Positions 35,676 to 43,833 of a stretch of DNA of 51,455 nt are shown in pieces (position 1 is the first letter of the stretch; each line of letters opens with the position of its first letter). Below the pieces are notes generated by a model. The model was not told where the DNA came from and ran no database searches. It was given only the letters and a program-made list of their open reading frames with translations. The position numbers and the translations under genes were made by a program. Origin of the DNA: an uncultured Clostridia bacterium (GTDB lineage Bacteria; Bacillota; Clostridia; Christensenellales; Borkfalkiaceae); NCBI GenBank assembly GCA_944368215.1, contig CALVWX010000012.1, positions 1 through 51,455 of the forward strand, in the 5' to 3' direction.

Positions 35676-36371
35676 ATGCCCGACTATTTTACTCACGCTA
35701 TAACCGCACAGATAATTTTTGAACGTTCGGAAAAGGACGTGCGCGACAGTATTTGCGACCGCAAACTGTATTACATGGGCGCGCAGGGCGGCGACGTATT
35801 TTTTATGTACAATTTAAAACGTTCCAATAACGCGGGACGGCGGCTGCACAGTCTGGACGCGCAGTTCGTCTTTGAAAATCTCATACAGGGCAACATATCC
35901 TACGCCGCAGGTTTTGCCACGCACTATGCGCTGGACAGCACCCTGCACCCCGCAGTATACGCTTTTGAAGAGACTTCGCGCGCGCCTTTCGCCCACCTCG
36001 CCTTTGAAAAGGACATAGGACTTTACGTCTCGCGCAAGTACTCCACCCCGCGCAAAATCATGCCGAGGGATGACGTTTGCGGCTGTGCTTCGGCCATATA
36101 CGACGCCGTAAAGCGGTTGGACGACGGCATTACCCTTACGGGCGTGGAGCGTTGTCTTAAAAGGTATTTTGCATATACGCGCGCGGTATATATGCGCAAA
36201 CGCCAGACCTATAAATTCGACTACGACTATTCTTCCCTCGCTCCGCTCATCGAGCAGGGAATAGAGAAGGGCGTAAAGTGCGCAGCCTGCATAATAAAAG
36301 GCGACATCGACAAAGACCTGTTTGCGCGCAGTTTTTTGCAGCGCGAAGAGGACGAAAACCACCCCGCATAA
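35676..36371 (+). CDS. Zinc-dependent phospholipase C-like protein
   Basis: The 231-residue protein begins MPDYFTHAITAQIIFE and has MGAQGGDVFFMYN, followed by GFATHYALDSTLHPAVYA. These histidine/aspartate motifs match the zinc-dependent phospholipase C/S1-P1 nuclease-like fold (PF00882). No signal peptide is seen, so it is likely intracellular, and its substrate is unknown. It begins one base after the ogg stop codon, so the two are coupled. A terminator follows at 36394. Confidence 0.82.
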   Translation: MPDYFTHAITAQIIFERSEKDVRDSICDRKLYYMGAQGGDVFFMYNLKRSNNAGRRLHSLDAQFVFENLIQGNISYAAGFATHYALDSTLHPAVYAFEETSRAPFAHLAFEKDIGLYVSRKYSTPRKIMPRDDVCGCASAIYDAVKRLDDGITLTGVERCLKRYFAYTRAVYMRKRQTYKFDYDYSSLAPLIEQGIEKGVKCAACIIKGDIDKDLFARSFLQREEDENHPA

Positions 36372-36393
36372 TCATATTGCCGCAGATAATAAA

Positions 36394-36424
36394 GCGGCGT
36401 GGCCTATGGCCGCGCCGCCTTTTG
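36394..36424 (+). terminator. Terminator after the phospholipase-like gene
   Basis: GCGGCGTGGCC (36394-36404) pairs with GGCCGCGCCGC (36408-36418) with one G-T pair, followed by CTTTT. Confidence 0.78.
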
Positions 36425-36454
36425 CGTTCATTTTGCCGGGCAAAAGCGCTTTAT

Positions 36455-37246
36455 TTATTCAAACACTTTATCGTAAATGGTTTTATCGGCCATAATGTCA
36501 TAAAGCCTATCCTGAGTGATTTCGCGGCCGTCGGGGGCGCGGAAAACGACGTAATATTTATCGTCCAGATGGCGCAGGGCGCGCTTTATCGTAAGGCCGT
36601 CGTCCACAAGAATGGTCTTTACCTCCACTCCCCGCCTTATGGCCGCGCGCGTGGCGAAATTTATTTTTACCGCGGTCGCGCTTTTTTCAAATATCGAGCA
36701 CGCCAAAAACAGCGCAAAGAACAGAAAAGTTATATTGTAGCCGCTTATAAAGAATGCGGCGATCAGCGCCGCCGCAATGATGCCGTTGGTTACGCGCAGG
36801 ATTATTCTTGCGGCTTTTTCCGAAAACATGCGCAAAAGCGCGCACTTGGCCACTCTGCCGCCGTCGAGCGGATACGCGGGCAGAAGGTTTATAATCAGCA
36901 TGGCGAGCGATGCGTACATTATTGTATCCGTAAAGGCATATGCGGAGGGGAAAAACCACCACAGCCCGGCAACGGCCACGCATATCGCCGCGTTGACGGC
37001 GGGTCCCGCGAGGGCGAGCATTATTTCGTCCTTGGGACTTATTCCGTCTATATCGCACACTGCCGCCGCGCCGTAGGGCATGAGTTTGATTTGCCTGCAT
37101 TCATAGCCCAAACGCGCCGCACAAAAAACGTGACCGCACTCGTGCAGGAGGGCGGTCAACGCAAAAATTACAGCTACAAAAAACCCGCCGAAGAAGGCGC
37201 AGAAAATTATAACCGCGAAGAACAGCGGGTGAACTGTTATTTTCAT
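36455..37246 (-). CDS. spoIVFB: Site-2 protease SpoIVFB
   Basis: The 263-residue membrane protein belongs to peptidase family M50. The zinc-binding HECGH is at residues 35-39 in a membrane segment, and the third ligand is in NLLPAYPLDGG (121-130). The C-terminal part (about 205-263) resembles the CBS-like domain of sporulation M50 proteases. In sporulating bacteria it cleaves pro-sigma-K in the membrane around the forespore. Its gene overlaps the upstream spoIVFA-like gene by four bases, the expected order. Confidence 0.9.
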   Translation of the reverse strand: MKITVHPLFFAVIIFCAFFGGFFVAVIFALTALLHECGHVFCAARLGYECRQIKLMPYGAAAVCDIDGISPKDEIMLALAGPAVNAAICVAVAGLWWFFPSAYAFTDTIMYASLAMLIINLLPAYPLDGGRVAKCALLRMFSEKAARIILRVTNGIIAAALIAAFFISGYNITFLFFALFLACSIFEKSATAVKINFATRAAIRRGVEVKTILVDDGLTIKRALRHLDDKYYVVFRAPDGREITQDRLYDIMADKTIYDKVFE

Positions 37247-37977
37247 GAATTCCAGACGGGCACCGCGCCTGAAAGTGTGTAGCCGCTGATTATGTTTTCA
37301 CCGTCGTACATGCTGACGTGCACTTCGTTCTGTCCGTCCGAATATGCAAAGGGAATGTTGGCCTTTACCTCCTCGCCGGGGTTGGCGTATACGGTGGTCA
37401 GCCCCGTGAACACGGCGGAGAAGGTTGACGTGTACGCGATTTCCACCGTATACAGGCCGTCGGCCGAGCTGACGGAAGACACAGTGCCGTCGCACACGGG
37501 ATAGACGGCAGTCTGACCCGTGAAGGAGATTACGCCCGCAGTCTGCGTAACTTCCGCGTCGGAAAGTTCGCTGACGACGGGGGAAAGTTCAAAGTCGGTA
37601 TACGCCGCCTCCTGTTCGGCGGGCTGCGAAAGGCCGGCCACGAGATTGTTTATGGCTGTGTTGTCTACCAGGGCGTTGGTTATGAAAATTCCGCCCGCCA
37701 GAAGGCATGCCGCCACCGCTTCTGCGATGAGCACGCCGCCCCAGCCGTCGCGCACCTTTGTCTTTGCGGGGACGGGTTCGGTTAAATCTTCGGTCTGTAT
37801 ATAGTCGGCGCGCGCGGAGTAGTCCTCTCCGTCCGCGCGGCTGTTTACGCTGGCGAGGACGTCGTCCTTCAGGTCCTCCTTAGGCGCGCCCTTGCGCCTG
37901 AACAGACTCTTCTTTTTGACAACGTTTACAGTATTTACGGGAATTTCAAGCATTTCGGCGTATTCCAGATTATCCAT
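37243..37977 (-). CDS. spoIVFA: SpoIVFA-like membrane protein
   Basis: The 244-residue protein has a charged N-terminal part, one membrane segment (about 85-105: VLIAEAVAACLLAGGIFI) and an external domain whose end, SADGLYTVEIAYTSTFSAVFTGL followed by VYANPGEEVKANIPFAYS, looks like a degenerate LytM/M23 fold without metal ligands, as in SpoIVFA. That protein holds SpoIVFB inactive in the sporulation complex. The assignment rests mainly on this layout and the coupled position. The start at 37977 has GGAGG eight bases upstream; an upstream in-frame ATG has none. Confidence 0.78.
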   Translation of the reverse strand: MDNLEYAEMLEIPVNTVNVVKKKSLFRRKGAPKEDLKDDVLASVNSRADGEDYSARADYIQTEDLTEPVPAKTKVRDGWGGVLIAEAVAACLLAGGIFITNALVDNTAINNLVAGLSQPAEQEAAYTDFELSPVVSELSDAEVTQTAGVISFTGQTAVYPVCDGTVSSVSSADGLYTVEIAYTSTFSAVFTGLTTVYANPGEEVKANIPFAYSDGQNEVHVSMYDGENIISGYTLSGAVPVWNS

Positions 37978-38085
37978 TGATAAGCCTCCGATGAAGTTAT
38001 ATTCCATTATACTGTCGGCGCGGCCGAAATAGAACAACATTGAATAAAAAAAAGGACAAGCCCGGAAAAATTGTGCATACACCGC

Positions 38086-38131
38086 AAAAAAGGCGCGGCC
38101 GCCCGAAAAATTTCGGGCGGCCGCGCCTTTT
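38086..38131 (-). terminator. Bidirectional terminator of rsmA
   Basis: A perfect 17-bp stem GGCGCGGCCGCCCGAAA (38092-38108) / TTTCGGGCGGCCGCGCC (38111-38127) is flanked by A and T runs. Confidence 0.93.
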
Positions 38132-38142
38132 ACTATACTATA

Positions 38143-38979
38143 TTATTTAATGTCCTTAATGCAACTGCTGAGCTTTACGAAAATTTCGGGAGAAAGCGTT
38201 TCGCCGCGCGCCTTTAAATCGATGCCGCAGGCAATCAATGCGCCCTGCGCCTTTTCGCGCGAGAGCCCGAAAGCGCGGCAGAGGTTATTTTCGAGCGTCT
38301 TTCTTCGGGCGGAAAAAGCCGCCTGCACAACCTTTTTATACAGTCCTCCGTCCACGTCTCCCAGCCTGCCCCGCTCTATGTCTATGCGCACGACGGCGCT
38401 GTCGACGTTGGGGCTGGGATAGAACATTTCGCGCCCGACGCGGGCAACCTTTCTGCAACTGCCCCAGAAGGCGATATTGGCGGTAATTGCGCCATATTCG
38501 GGGGTGTTTGGCTGAGCGCACAGCCTGTCGGCCACCTCCTCCTGCACCATTACGGTTAAGGACAGGCACTTTTGGGAATGCTCTAAAATCATCATTATGA
38601 GGGGCGTTGTGATATAGTACGGCAGATTGGCCACTACGCGGTAGGGCGGAAGGTTACATTCGGTAATGTCGAGGCGGGTTTTTAAAAAGTCGCGGAAGAC
38701 GACTTCCACATTGTCCAGCCCCGCCAGAGTCTGGGAGAGCACGGGCTGAAGGGTTTTATCTATTTCGTACGCGTGCACGAACGCCGCCTTTTTTGCGAGG
38801 GCGCGCGTCAACGTTCCCGCGCCGCAGCCTATTTCGACGACGTCGCAATGTTCATCCGCACCCGAAAGCGCGACTATTTTATCGAGCAGACTTTCGTCCG
38901 TGAGAAAATTCTGCCCGTATTGTTTTTTGAAGCTGAAGCCCGCGCGGGCAAGCACGCTCTTTATATTGTTATCTTCCAT
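38143..38979 (-). CDS. rsmA: 16S rRNA dimethyladenosine transferase
   Basis: The 278-residue protein is RsmA/KsgA: KKQYGQNFLTDESLLDKIV at about 18-36, the SAM site VVEIGCGAGTLTRAL (about 47-61) and the catalytic NLPYYITTPLIM (about 118-129). It dimethylates two adjacent adenines near the 3' end of 16S rRNA. It lies downstream of tatD and metG in a conserved neighbourhood. The usual intervening ribonuclease M5 gene (rnmV) is absent. Confidence 0.97.
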   Translation of the reverse strand: MEDNNIKSVLARAGFSFKKQYGQNFLTDESLLDKIVALSGADEHCDVVEIGCGAGTLTRALAKKAAFVHAYEIDKTLQPVLSQTLAGLDNVEVVFRDFLKTRLDITECNLPPYRVVANLPYYITTPLIMMILEHSQKCLSLTVMVQEEVADRLCAQPNTPEYGAITANIAFWGSCRKVARVGREMFYPSPNVDSAVVRIDIERGRLGDVDGGLYKKVVQAAFSARRKTLENNLCRAFGLSREKAQGALIACGIDLKARGETLSPEIFVKLSSCIKDIK

Positions 38980-39074
38980 AATCTGTCAACGCCGCGCGCG
39001 GATAAAGTCCGCCGCCCTGCCCATACTGTTATCGTGAACGCGGAAGTTCTCCGCCTTCGCCTCACAAAAGAAGG

Positions 39075-39105
39075 GAGATTGCAGAAAGTATTTTTTTGCA
39101 ATCTC
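39075..39105. terminator. Hairpin between tatD and rsmA
   Basis: GAGATTGCA (39075-39083) pairs with TGCAATCTC (39097-39105). On the reverse strand CCTTCTTTTG follows, which could weaken read-through from tatD into rsmA; on the forward strand TTTTTT follows. Confidence 0.55.
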
Positions 39106-39109
39106 TTTT

Positions 39110-39901
39110 TTATTGTTCAAAGCCCGAATGTTTGAGTTTAGGAAAAAGCCGCTCGGCATTGTCGCGCACGGCATAACACATCTCCATTTCACCCACGCCC
39201 TTGATTTCGGCCATGTTGCGCGTTATTTCGGGGATACTGCCGGGCGTATTGGGAAATTGACCGTATAGCGACGACGGCGAAAGATAGGGGCTGTCCGTTT
39301 CGGTGAGAAGCCTGTCGACGGGCACGGCCTGAATGGCACGCCTCGGCTTTTTGCTGCGGCGGTAGGTTGAAGTGCCGCCGAATGAAAAATATGCGCCCAG
39401 TTCCAAAAAGTCGGGGACCATTTCGGGCGAATACGAATAGCAATGCAACAGAAACCCGCGCTTTAACAGTGCGCGGTTTTCCCTTAAAAAATTTAATGTG
39501 TCCTCCGCGCAGTCGCGCGAGTGTATCTGCACGGGCAGGCCGAGCTTTTCGGCGAGCTCGAGCTGAGCCTTGAAGAACTGGCGCTGGCGGGCTTTGTCGG
39601 TATCGGGATAGTGATAATCGAAGCCTATTTCGCCGACGGCTATACACTTGGGGTGCGCGCACAGTTTTTCAATCCCCGCAAGGTCGGCAAACGTGCAGTG
39701 CGACAGCTCGGTGGGGTGCAGCCCGGCGCAGAAATATACCTCTTTGTACCACTCAGATATCTGCCTGCACTCCTCGGACGAGGGCAGGTCATATCCGACG
39801 GTGACGATGCGGTCGACGCCGTCTTTTATGCAGTTGCGGACGAGGTCGTCCATAGAACCATAGTCCTTGTGATTCAGATGGCAATGGATGTCTGTATACA
39901 T
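39110..39901 (-). CDS. tatD: TatD-family metal-dependent hydrolase
   Basis: The 263-residue TIM-barrel protein has the family metal ligands in order: DIHCHL (4-9), AGLHPTE, GEIGFDYHYP, VQIHSRD, HCYSYS and TETDSPYLSP. TatD enzymes are magnesium-dependent DNases or 3'-exonucleases. The ATG follows GCGGAAAAGATT, a weak ribosome site. It belongs to the metG-tatD-rsmA neighbourhood but is separated from metG by 314 bases that contain module X. Confidence 0.94.
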   Translation of the reverse strand: MYTDIHCHLNHKDYGSMDDLVRNCIKDGVDRIVTVGYDLPSSEECRQISEWYKEVYFCAGLHPTELSHCTFADLAGIEKLCAHPKCIAVGEIGFDYHYPDTDKARQRQFFKAQLELAEKLGLPVQIHSRDCAEDTLNFLRENRALLKRGFLLHCYSYSPEMVPDFLELGAYFSFGGTSTYRRSKKPRRAIQAVPVDRLLTETDSPYLSPSSLYGQFPNTPGSIPEITRNMAEIKGVGEMEMCYAVRDNAERLFPKLKHSGFEQ

Positions 39902-40215
39902 AATCTTTTCCGCTCGCGTCGTGCGGCAGCGCGACGCGCAACGAGTTGCAGCGGTCGCAAAATCGCTTAACGACAGAAATAAATTCCGCCTTGCGATTTC
40001 CGTCTTTTTTATTTTATATTACAGTATTTTTCGTTCGGACCGTACTTTCTCCGTTGCGCGCAATTTGAAATCGCAGGACGAACAACGCTGTTCTTCAAAC
40101 AGTGGTCGCCCACTGTTTGAGCGTTGTGAGATGAGTGAGCGCCTATCCATGCGCAAACGGTGACCGAGCCAACAGTTTTCCTTACTGTTGGCGAGAAAGC
40201 CTGCCGAGATTTGCG
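39902..40215. repeat. Intergenic region between metG and tatD, with module X copy 3
   Basis: This 314-base gap holds no gene. The part 40091-40201 is module X. The part 39902-40090 has several small palindromes (for example GCGCGACGCGC) and AT-rich sequence; I see no convincing promoter there. Confidence 0.65.
40091..40201. repeat. Structured module X, copy 3
   Basis: Hairpin 1 is CAAACAGTGG (40096-40105) with CCACTGTTTG (40110-40119). Hairpin 2 has GCGTT/AGCGC where the other copies have GCCTT/AGGGC, a compensated pair. CGGTGACCGAG is unchanged. The last hairpin is GCCAACAGT (40168-40176) with ACTGTTGGC (40184-40192), perfect, around the conserved TCCTT. GAGAAAGCC ends the module. Confidence 0.7.
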
Positions 40216-42213
40216 TTAACTAAGCAGGCTGCCGTCGGGAATGTCCTTTTCGGGGGAGACGAGCGAAAGGGTGCCGTCGGGGCCTTCGGCGCAGACTATC
40301 ATGCCCTCGCTCTTTATGCCCTTCATTTCGCGGGGAGGAAGGTTGGTGACGACGATAACTTTTTTGCCGACCATTTCCTCGGGCGTATAATATTTGGCTA
40401 TACCCGAAAGAATGGACAGCGTTTTATCGCCTACGCGCACGGTTTCGTGAAGAAGTTTGCTCTTTTTTACGGCCTCGCAGGCGATTACCGTACCTACGTG
40501 CATGCGCACCTTGGCAAAGTCGTCTATGGTAATGAGCGGCGCTTCCTCTACCTTCTGCGCGGGCGCGGCTTCGGCCTTCTGCTTGTCGGAGATGGCCTTT
40601 ATCACCGGTTCAAGGTCGGCCTGTTTAAGGCGCTCAAACAGCGTTTGGGGCTCATTGGTTACAACATATTCGGGGGTCAATCCGAATTTATCGAGGTCGC
40701 AATAGAGCCTTGCCGAACCGCCCGTCTGGGCGAGGATTTTATCGGCCGTATCGGGCATAAAGGGCTTTAACAGGTTTGCGCCTATGGTTATGGCCTCGAG
40801 CAGGTTGTAAAGAACGCGGCTTAGCCTGCCCCTCTGCGCTTCGTCCTTGGCGAGCACCCACGGGGTGGTTTCGTCGATATATTTATTGGCCCTGCGGAAG
40901 AGCTGCCACAGCTCGTCGAGGGCGTCGGCCACTTTGCATTCGTCCATCTTTGCAGACACGCGGTCGCGCGATGTTGAAGCGACCTGCCTGAGCTCCTCAT
41001 CGACGCCTTCCGCGGGAGATAAGGGCGCAACCTTTCCGCCGAAGTACTGGTTTGTCATGGCGACGGTGCGCTTTACAAGGTTGCCGAGCGTATTTGCAAG
41101 GTCGGAATTGTGCCTGTCGGTCATGAGTTCCCACGTTATTATGCCGTCGTTTAAATAGGGCATTTCGTGCAGAACGAAATAGCGCACGCTGTCCACGCCG
41201 TAGACGGAAGCGAGGTCGTCGGCATACATTACGTTGCCCTTGGACTTTGACATTTTGTCGCCGCCCTGCAAAAGCCAGGGATGACCGAATACCTTTTTGG
41301 GCAGGGGACGGCCGAGGGCCATTAAAAAGATGGGCCAGTAAATGGTGTGGAATCTTATAATATCCTTGCCGATGACGTGTACGTCGGCGGGCCAGTATTT
41401 ATTGAACCTTTCGTCGGGCGCACCCACGTCGTAACCTATGCCCGTGATATAGTTTGTCAGCGCGTCCAGCCACACGTAGACGACGTGTCTGGGGTCGAAA
41501 TCGACGGGCACGCCCCATTTGAACGATGTGCGCGAAACACAGAGGTCCTGAAGCTTGGTCTTGAGCGTACCCGCCTCTATGGCGGCCAGAAGCTCCTCGT
41601 CGGACTTTCCTATGAACTCGTCGGCGAGGAGGAAATTATTCATCATCTCGTTCTTTCTCGCCACGGGCTGAATGAATTCGGGGTGGGTGACTATATGTTT
41701 TACGAGCCTGTCGGCATACTTGCCCATTTTGAAGAAGTAGGCCTCCTCTTCGGCGGGTTTTACTTCCCTGCCGCAGTCGGGGCATTTGCCGTTTACAAGC
41801 TGGCTTTCCGTCCAGAAGCTTTCGCACGGGGTGCAGTACATGCCCTTGTACGAGCTCTTGTAAATGTCGCCCTGCTCGTAGAATTTTTTGAAAATTTTCT
41901 GAACCTGACGCTCGTGATAATCGTCGGTGGTGCGTATGAACTTATCGTAGGAAATGTTCATAAGCCCCCATATATCCTTTATCTGAGCAGCAATTTCGTC
42001 GACAAACTGCTTTGGCGAAACGCCTTTTTCGGCGGCTTTAAGTTCAACCTTCTGGCCGTGTTCGTCCGTGCCGGTCATAAAGAACACGTCATAGCCTTCC
42101 ATCCTCTTCATGCGGGCGATGGCGTCGGTTAAGATAATTTCGTAAGTGTTGCCGATGTGGGGCTTGCCAGATGTATAGGTTATTGCCGTAGTTACATAAA
42201 ATTTTTCAGCCAT
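40216..42213 (-). CDS. metG: Methionyl-tRNA synthetase
   Basis: The 665-residue class I synthetase has TYTSGKPHIGNTYE (HIGH motif as HIGN), the zinc knuckle CTPCESF..CPDCGRE (about residues 125-150), DKMSKSKGNV (KMSKS) and an appended C-terminal tRNA-binding domain (about 560-665: FAKVRMHVGTVIACEAVKKS). It charges tRNA-Met. I place the start at 42213 (MAEKFYV), with GGGAGAG upstream; longer in-frame extension lacks a ribosome site. It is the first gene of a block with tatD and rsmA. Confidence 0.97.
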   Translation of the reverse strand: MAEKFYVTTAITYTSGKPHIGNTYEIILTDAIARMKRMEGYDVFFMTGTDEHGQKVELKAAEKGVSPKQFVDEIAAQIKDIWGLMNISYDKFIRTTDDYHERQVQKIFKKFYEQGDIYKSSYKGMYCTPCESFWTESQLVNGKCPDCGREVKPAEEEAYFFKMGKYADRLVKHIVTHPEFIQPVARKNEMMNNFLLADEFIGKSDEELLAAIEAGTLKTKLQDLCVSRTSFKWGVPVDFDPRHVVYVWLDALTNYITGIGYDVGAPDERFNKYWPADVHVIGKDIIRFHTIYWPIFLMALGRPLPKKVFGHPWLLQGGDKMSKSKGNVMYADDLASVYGVDSVRYFVLHEMPYLNDGIITWELMTDRHNSDLANTLGNLVKRTVAMTNQYFGGKVAPLSPAEGVDEELRQVASTSRDRVSAKMDECKVADALDELWQLFRRANKYIDETTPWVLAKDEAQRGRLSRVLYNLLEAITIGANLLKPFMPDTADKILAQTGGSARLYCDLDKFGLTPEYVVTNEPQTLFERLKQADLEPVIKAISDKQKAEAAPAQKVEEAPLITIDDFAKVRMHVGTVIACEAVKKSKLLHETVRVGDKTLSILSGIAKYYTPEEMVGKKVIVVTNLPPREMKGIKSEGMIVCAEGPDGTLSLVSPEKDIPDGSLLS

Positions 42214-42349
42214 AGATTGCACTCTCCCTGAAGGCGCGTAAAAACTCGCGCCGAGCATATGATTGATTCTTTTAAAATATAACATATTTTAAGGCGATTG
42301 TAAATTATTTACAGGCATATTTGCGGCCGCAAAAAAATATTAATAAGCA

Positions 42350-42922
42350 ATGAACGCTATTTTTACGGCCGTATTTATCGCCTCGGCCATACTTTTATGC
42401 TTTGCCGACCCGAATGCTTTTCTGCCCGCGCTTTTGGACGGAGCAGAGCAGGCGGCGACGACTTTTCTGACATTATTTTGCATATATACCGTGTGGATGG
42501 GCCTTTCGCGCGTGGCGGCGGACAGCGGAATAAACGGCGCGATAGCTAAAAAAATGCAGCCGCTGTGCTTTAAATTTTTCAGAACAAAAAGTGCATTGGG
42601 GGCACAATATGCCGCAATGAACATAACCTGCAACGTGCTCGGCCTCGGCGGCGCGGCAACGCCGTTCGGCATAAAGGCCATGAAGCAGTTCGACGGCGAA
42701 GGAAACCTCTTCGGCCGCAACCTTTTATTCATCCTCAACGCAACCTCGGTGCAGATTATCCCCTCCACCGTCATTGCCCTGCGCGCATCCTTTTCAAGCG
42801 CATCCCCCGCCGACGTGTTCGCGCCCGCGCTGATAACCACCGCAATCTGCACGGGCACGGCGGTTGCGCTGTATTTTTTTACCGATAAAATATGTCGCTC
42901 ATTATCCCGTCGGTCTTCATAA
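42350..42922 (+). CDS. spmA: Spore maturation protein SpmA
   Basis: The 190-residue membrane protein has about five membrane segments and the nucleoside-recognition (Gate) domain seen in SpmA: TVWMGLSRVAADSG, ITCNVLGLGGAATPFGIKAM and LFILNATSVQIIPSTVIALR. SpmA and SpmB act in spore core dehydration. It overlaps spmB by 31 bases, so the two form an operon. It is divergent from metG. The start ATG has only a weak ribosome site (AATAAGCA). Confidence 0.93.
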   Translation: MNAIFTAVFIASAILLCFADPNAFLPALLDGAEQAATTFLTLFCIYTVWMGLSRVAADSGINGAIAKKMQPLCFKFFRTKSALGAQYAAMNITCNVLGLGGAATPFGIKAMKQFDGEGNLFGRNLLFILNATSVQIIPSTVIALRASFSSASPADVFAPALITTAICTGTAVALYFFTDKICRSLSRRSS

Positions 42923-43395
42923 TAGTAATAACAATCGCCGCGGCGAGAAAGGTGAACGTATTTTCCTCATTCTGCGCTGGCGCGGAGGAAGGACTGAAGT
43001 TTACCCTTTCCCTCGTGCCCGTTCTCGCGGCGGTGTTCATGATGTGCAAGCTGTTCGAAATTTCGGGCATCGCCGACGCTTTGGCCGCGGCGCTTTCGCC
43101 TGCAATGCGCGCACTCGGGGTGCCCGGAGAGCTTGCCAAACTTGCACTTATAAAACCCTTTTCGGGCAGCGGCTCCTTATCCCTCCTTACAGAAGTATTG
43201 GAAAAGTACGGCGCGGACAGCTATGTTTCGCGGTGCGCCTGCACTATATATGCGTCGAGCGAAACGGTATTTTACGTGTTTGCGCTGTATTTTGCCGGCA
43301 CGGATAAAAAGGGGCGCGCCCTGCCCCTTGCGGTAGTTCTGCTTTCGACAATTTTAAGCACATGCCTTTCGTGCATGCTATGCAGAGTTTTATAA
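42892..43395 (+). CDS. spmB: Spore maturation protein SpmB
   Basis: The 167-residue membrane protein is the partner of SpmA, with GAEEGLKFTLSLVPVLAAVFMM, ALIKPFSGSGSLSLLTEVL and CTIYASSETVFYVFALYF. The GSGSL and SSET motifs are conserved in the family. It works with SpmA in the spore membrane. No hairpin terminator lies directly after it; the next hairpin with a T run ends the small RNA at 43647. Confidence 0.93.
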   Translation: MSLIIPSVFIIVITIAAARKVNVFSSFCAGAEEGLKFTLSLVPVLAAVFMMCKLFEISGIADALAAALSPAMRALGVPGELAKLALIKPFSGSGSLSLLTEVLEKYGADSYVSRCACTIYASSETVFYVFALYFAGTDKKGRALPLAVVLLSTILSTCLSCMLCRVL

Positions 43396-43483
43396 AGTAC
43401 ATTTTTTATACAAATGAAAAAAGATATCAAAAATTGATTGATGCGACAAAATAAGTTACCCGAAAAAATTTTTCGCCAAAATA

Positions 43484-43512
43484 TTTTACTTTTTTTTAAA
43501 GTTGGATATAAT
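43484..43512 (+). promoter_or_regulatory. Promoter of the candidate small RNA
   Basis: TTTTAC (43484-43489) and TATAAT (43507-43512) are 17 bases apart. Transcription should begin near 43519, one base before the first stem. Confidence 0.6.
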
Positions 43513-43518
43513 GATATA

Positions 43519-43647
43519 TGTAAACGATAAGTAGCTCATCTACTTGATTCAACCGCTTCATAAAAATCGTTTACGTTAAAAAGCTCATCATTTTCCCCCT
43601 TATCATATAGAGACAGCACGGACTCCGGTTCGTGCTGTTTCTGTTTT
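43519..43647 (+). ncRNA. Candidate small RNA downstream of spmAB
   Basis: The stretch has a promoter, a closed structure and a terminator but no reading frame. A 9-bp stem GTAAACGAT (43520-43528) / ATCGTTTAC (43566-43574) encloses a hairpin AAGTAG/CTACTT (43529-43545). An open region with TTTTCCCCCTTATC (43591-43604) follows, which could pair with ribosome-binding sites. The word AGCTCATC occurs twice, at about 43533 and 43582. The transcript would be about 129 bases. A sporulation RNA such as CsfG is one possible relative; I cannot confirm it. Confidence 0.65.
43613..43647 (+). terminator. Terminator of the candidate small RNA
   Basis: ACAGCACG (43613-43620) pairs with CGTGCTGT (43631-43638), followed by TTCTGTTTT. 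Confidence 0.85.
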
Positions 43648-43692
43648 ATAACAGAAATTTTCAATTACTGTATTGTCTGACATTAAGATATT

Positions 43693-43730
43693 AACGCGGC
43701 GCCCCTCATGCGGGGCGCCGCGTTTAATTA
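43693..43730. terminator. Stand-alone hairpin terminator
   Basis: AACGCGGCGCCCC (43693-43705) pairs with GGGGCGCCGCGTT (43712-43724) and is followed by TAATTATATT. No gene lies between this hairpin and the small RNA terminator, so its partner is unclear. It may insulate the gntR promoter. Confidence 0.7.
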
Positions 43731-43755
43731 TATTGAAAAATTTATGTAAATTGTA

Positions 43756-43784
43756 TTGACTGTACTAAATATCTGTAGTACAAT
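43756..43784 (+). promoter_or_regulatory. Promoter of the GntR gene with embedded operator
   Basis: TTGACT (43756-43761) and TACAAT (43779-43784) are 17 bases apart. The inverted repeat TGTACTA (43761-43767) / TAGTACA (43776-43782) lies inside the spacer and overlaps both boxes. Confidence 0.85.
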
Positions 43785-43787
43785 TAA

Positions 43788-43814
43788 TACAGTAGGTACA
43801 GTAAGTACAGTTTA
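43788..43814 (+). promoter_or_regulatory. Three tandem 9-bp repeats after the promoter
   Basis: TACAGTAGG, TACAGTAAG and TACAGTTTA follow each other without gaps between the -10 box and the ribosome site. They resemble half-sites of the upstream palindrome and may be extra repressor sites. Confidence 0.65.
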
Positions 43815-43833
43815 TCACGAGGGAGAAAGACAT

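Noticed and set aside
36278-37282. Long forward open frame over spoIVFB
   Set aside because: It is antisense to a well-supported M50 protease gene, has no ribosome site and no recognisable protein features.
41347-42132. Forward open frame of 261 codons inside metG
   Set aside because: It is antisense to a clear metG gene and resembles no protein.
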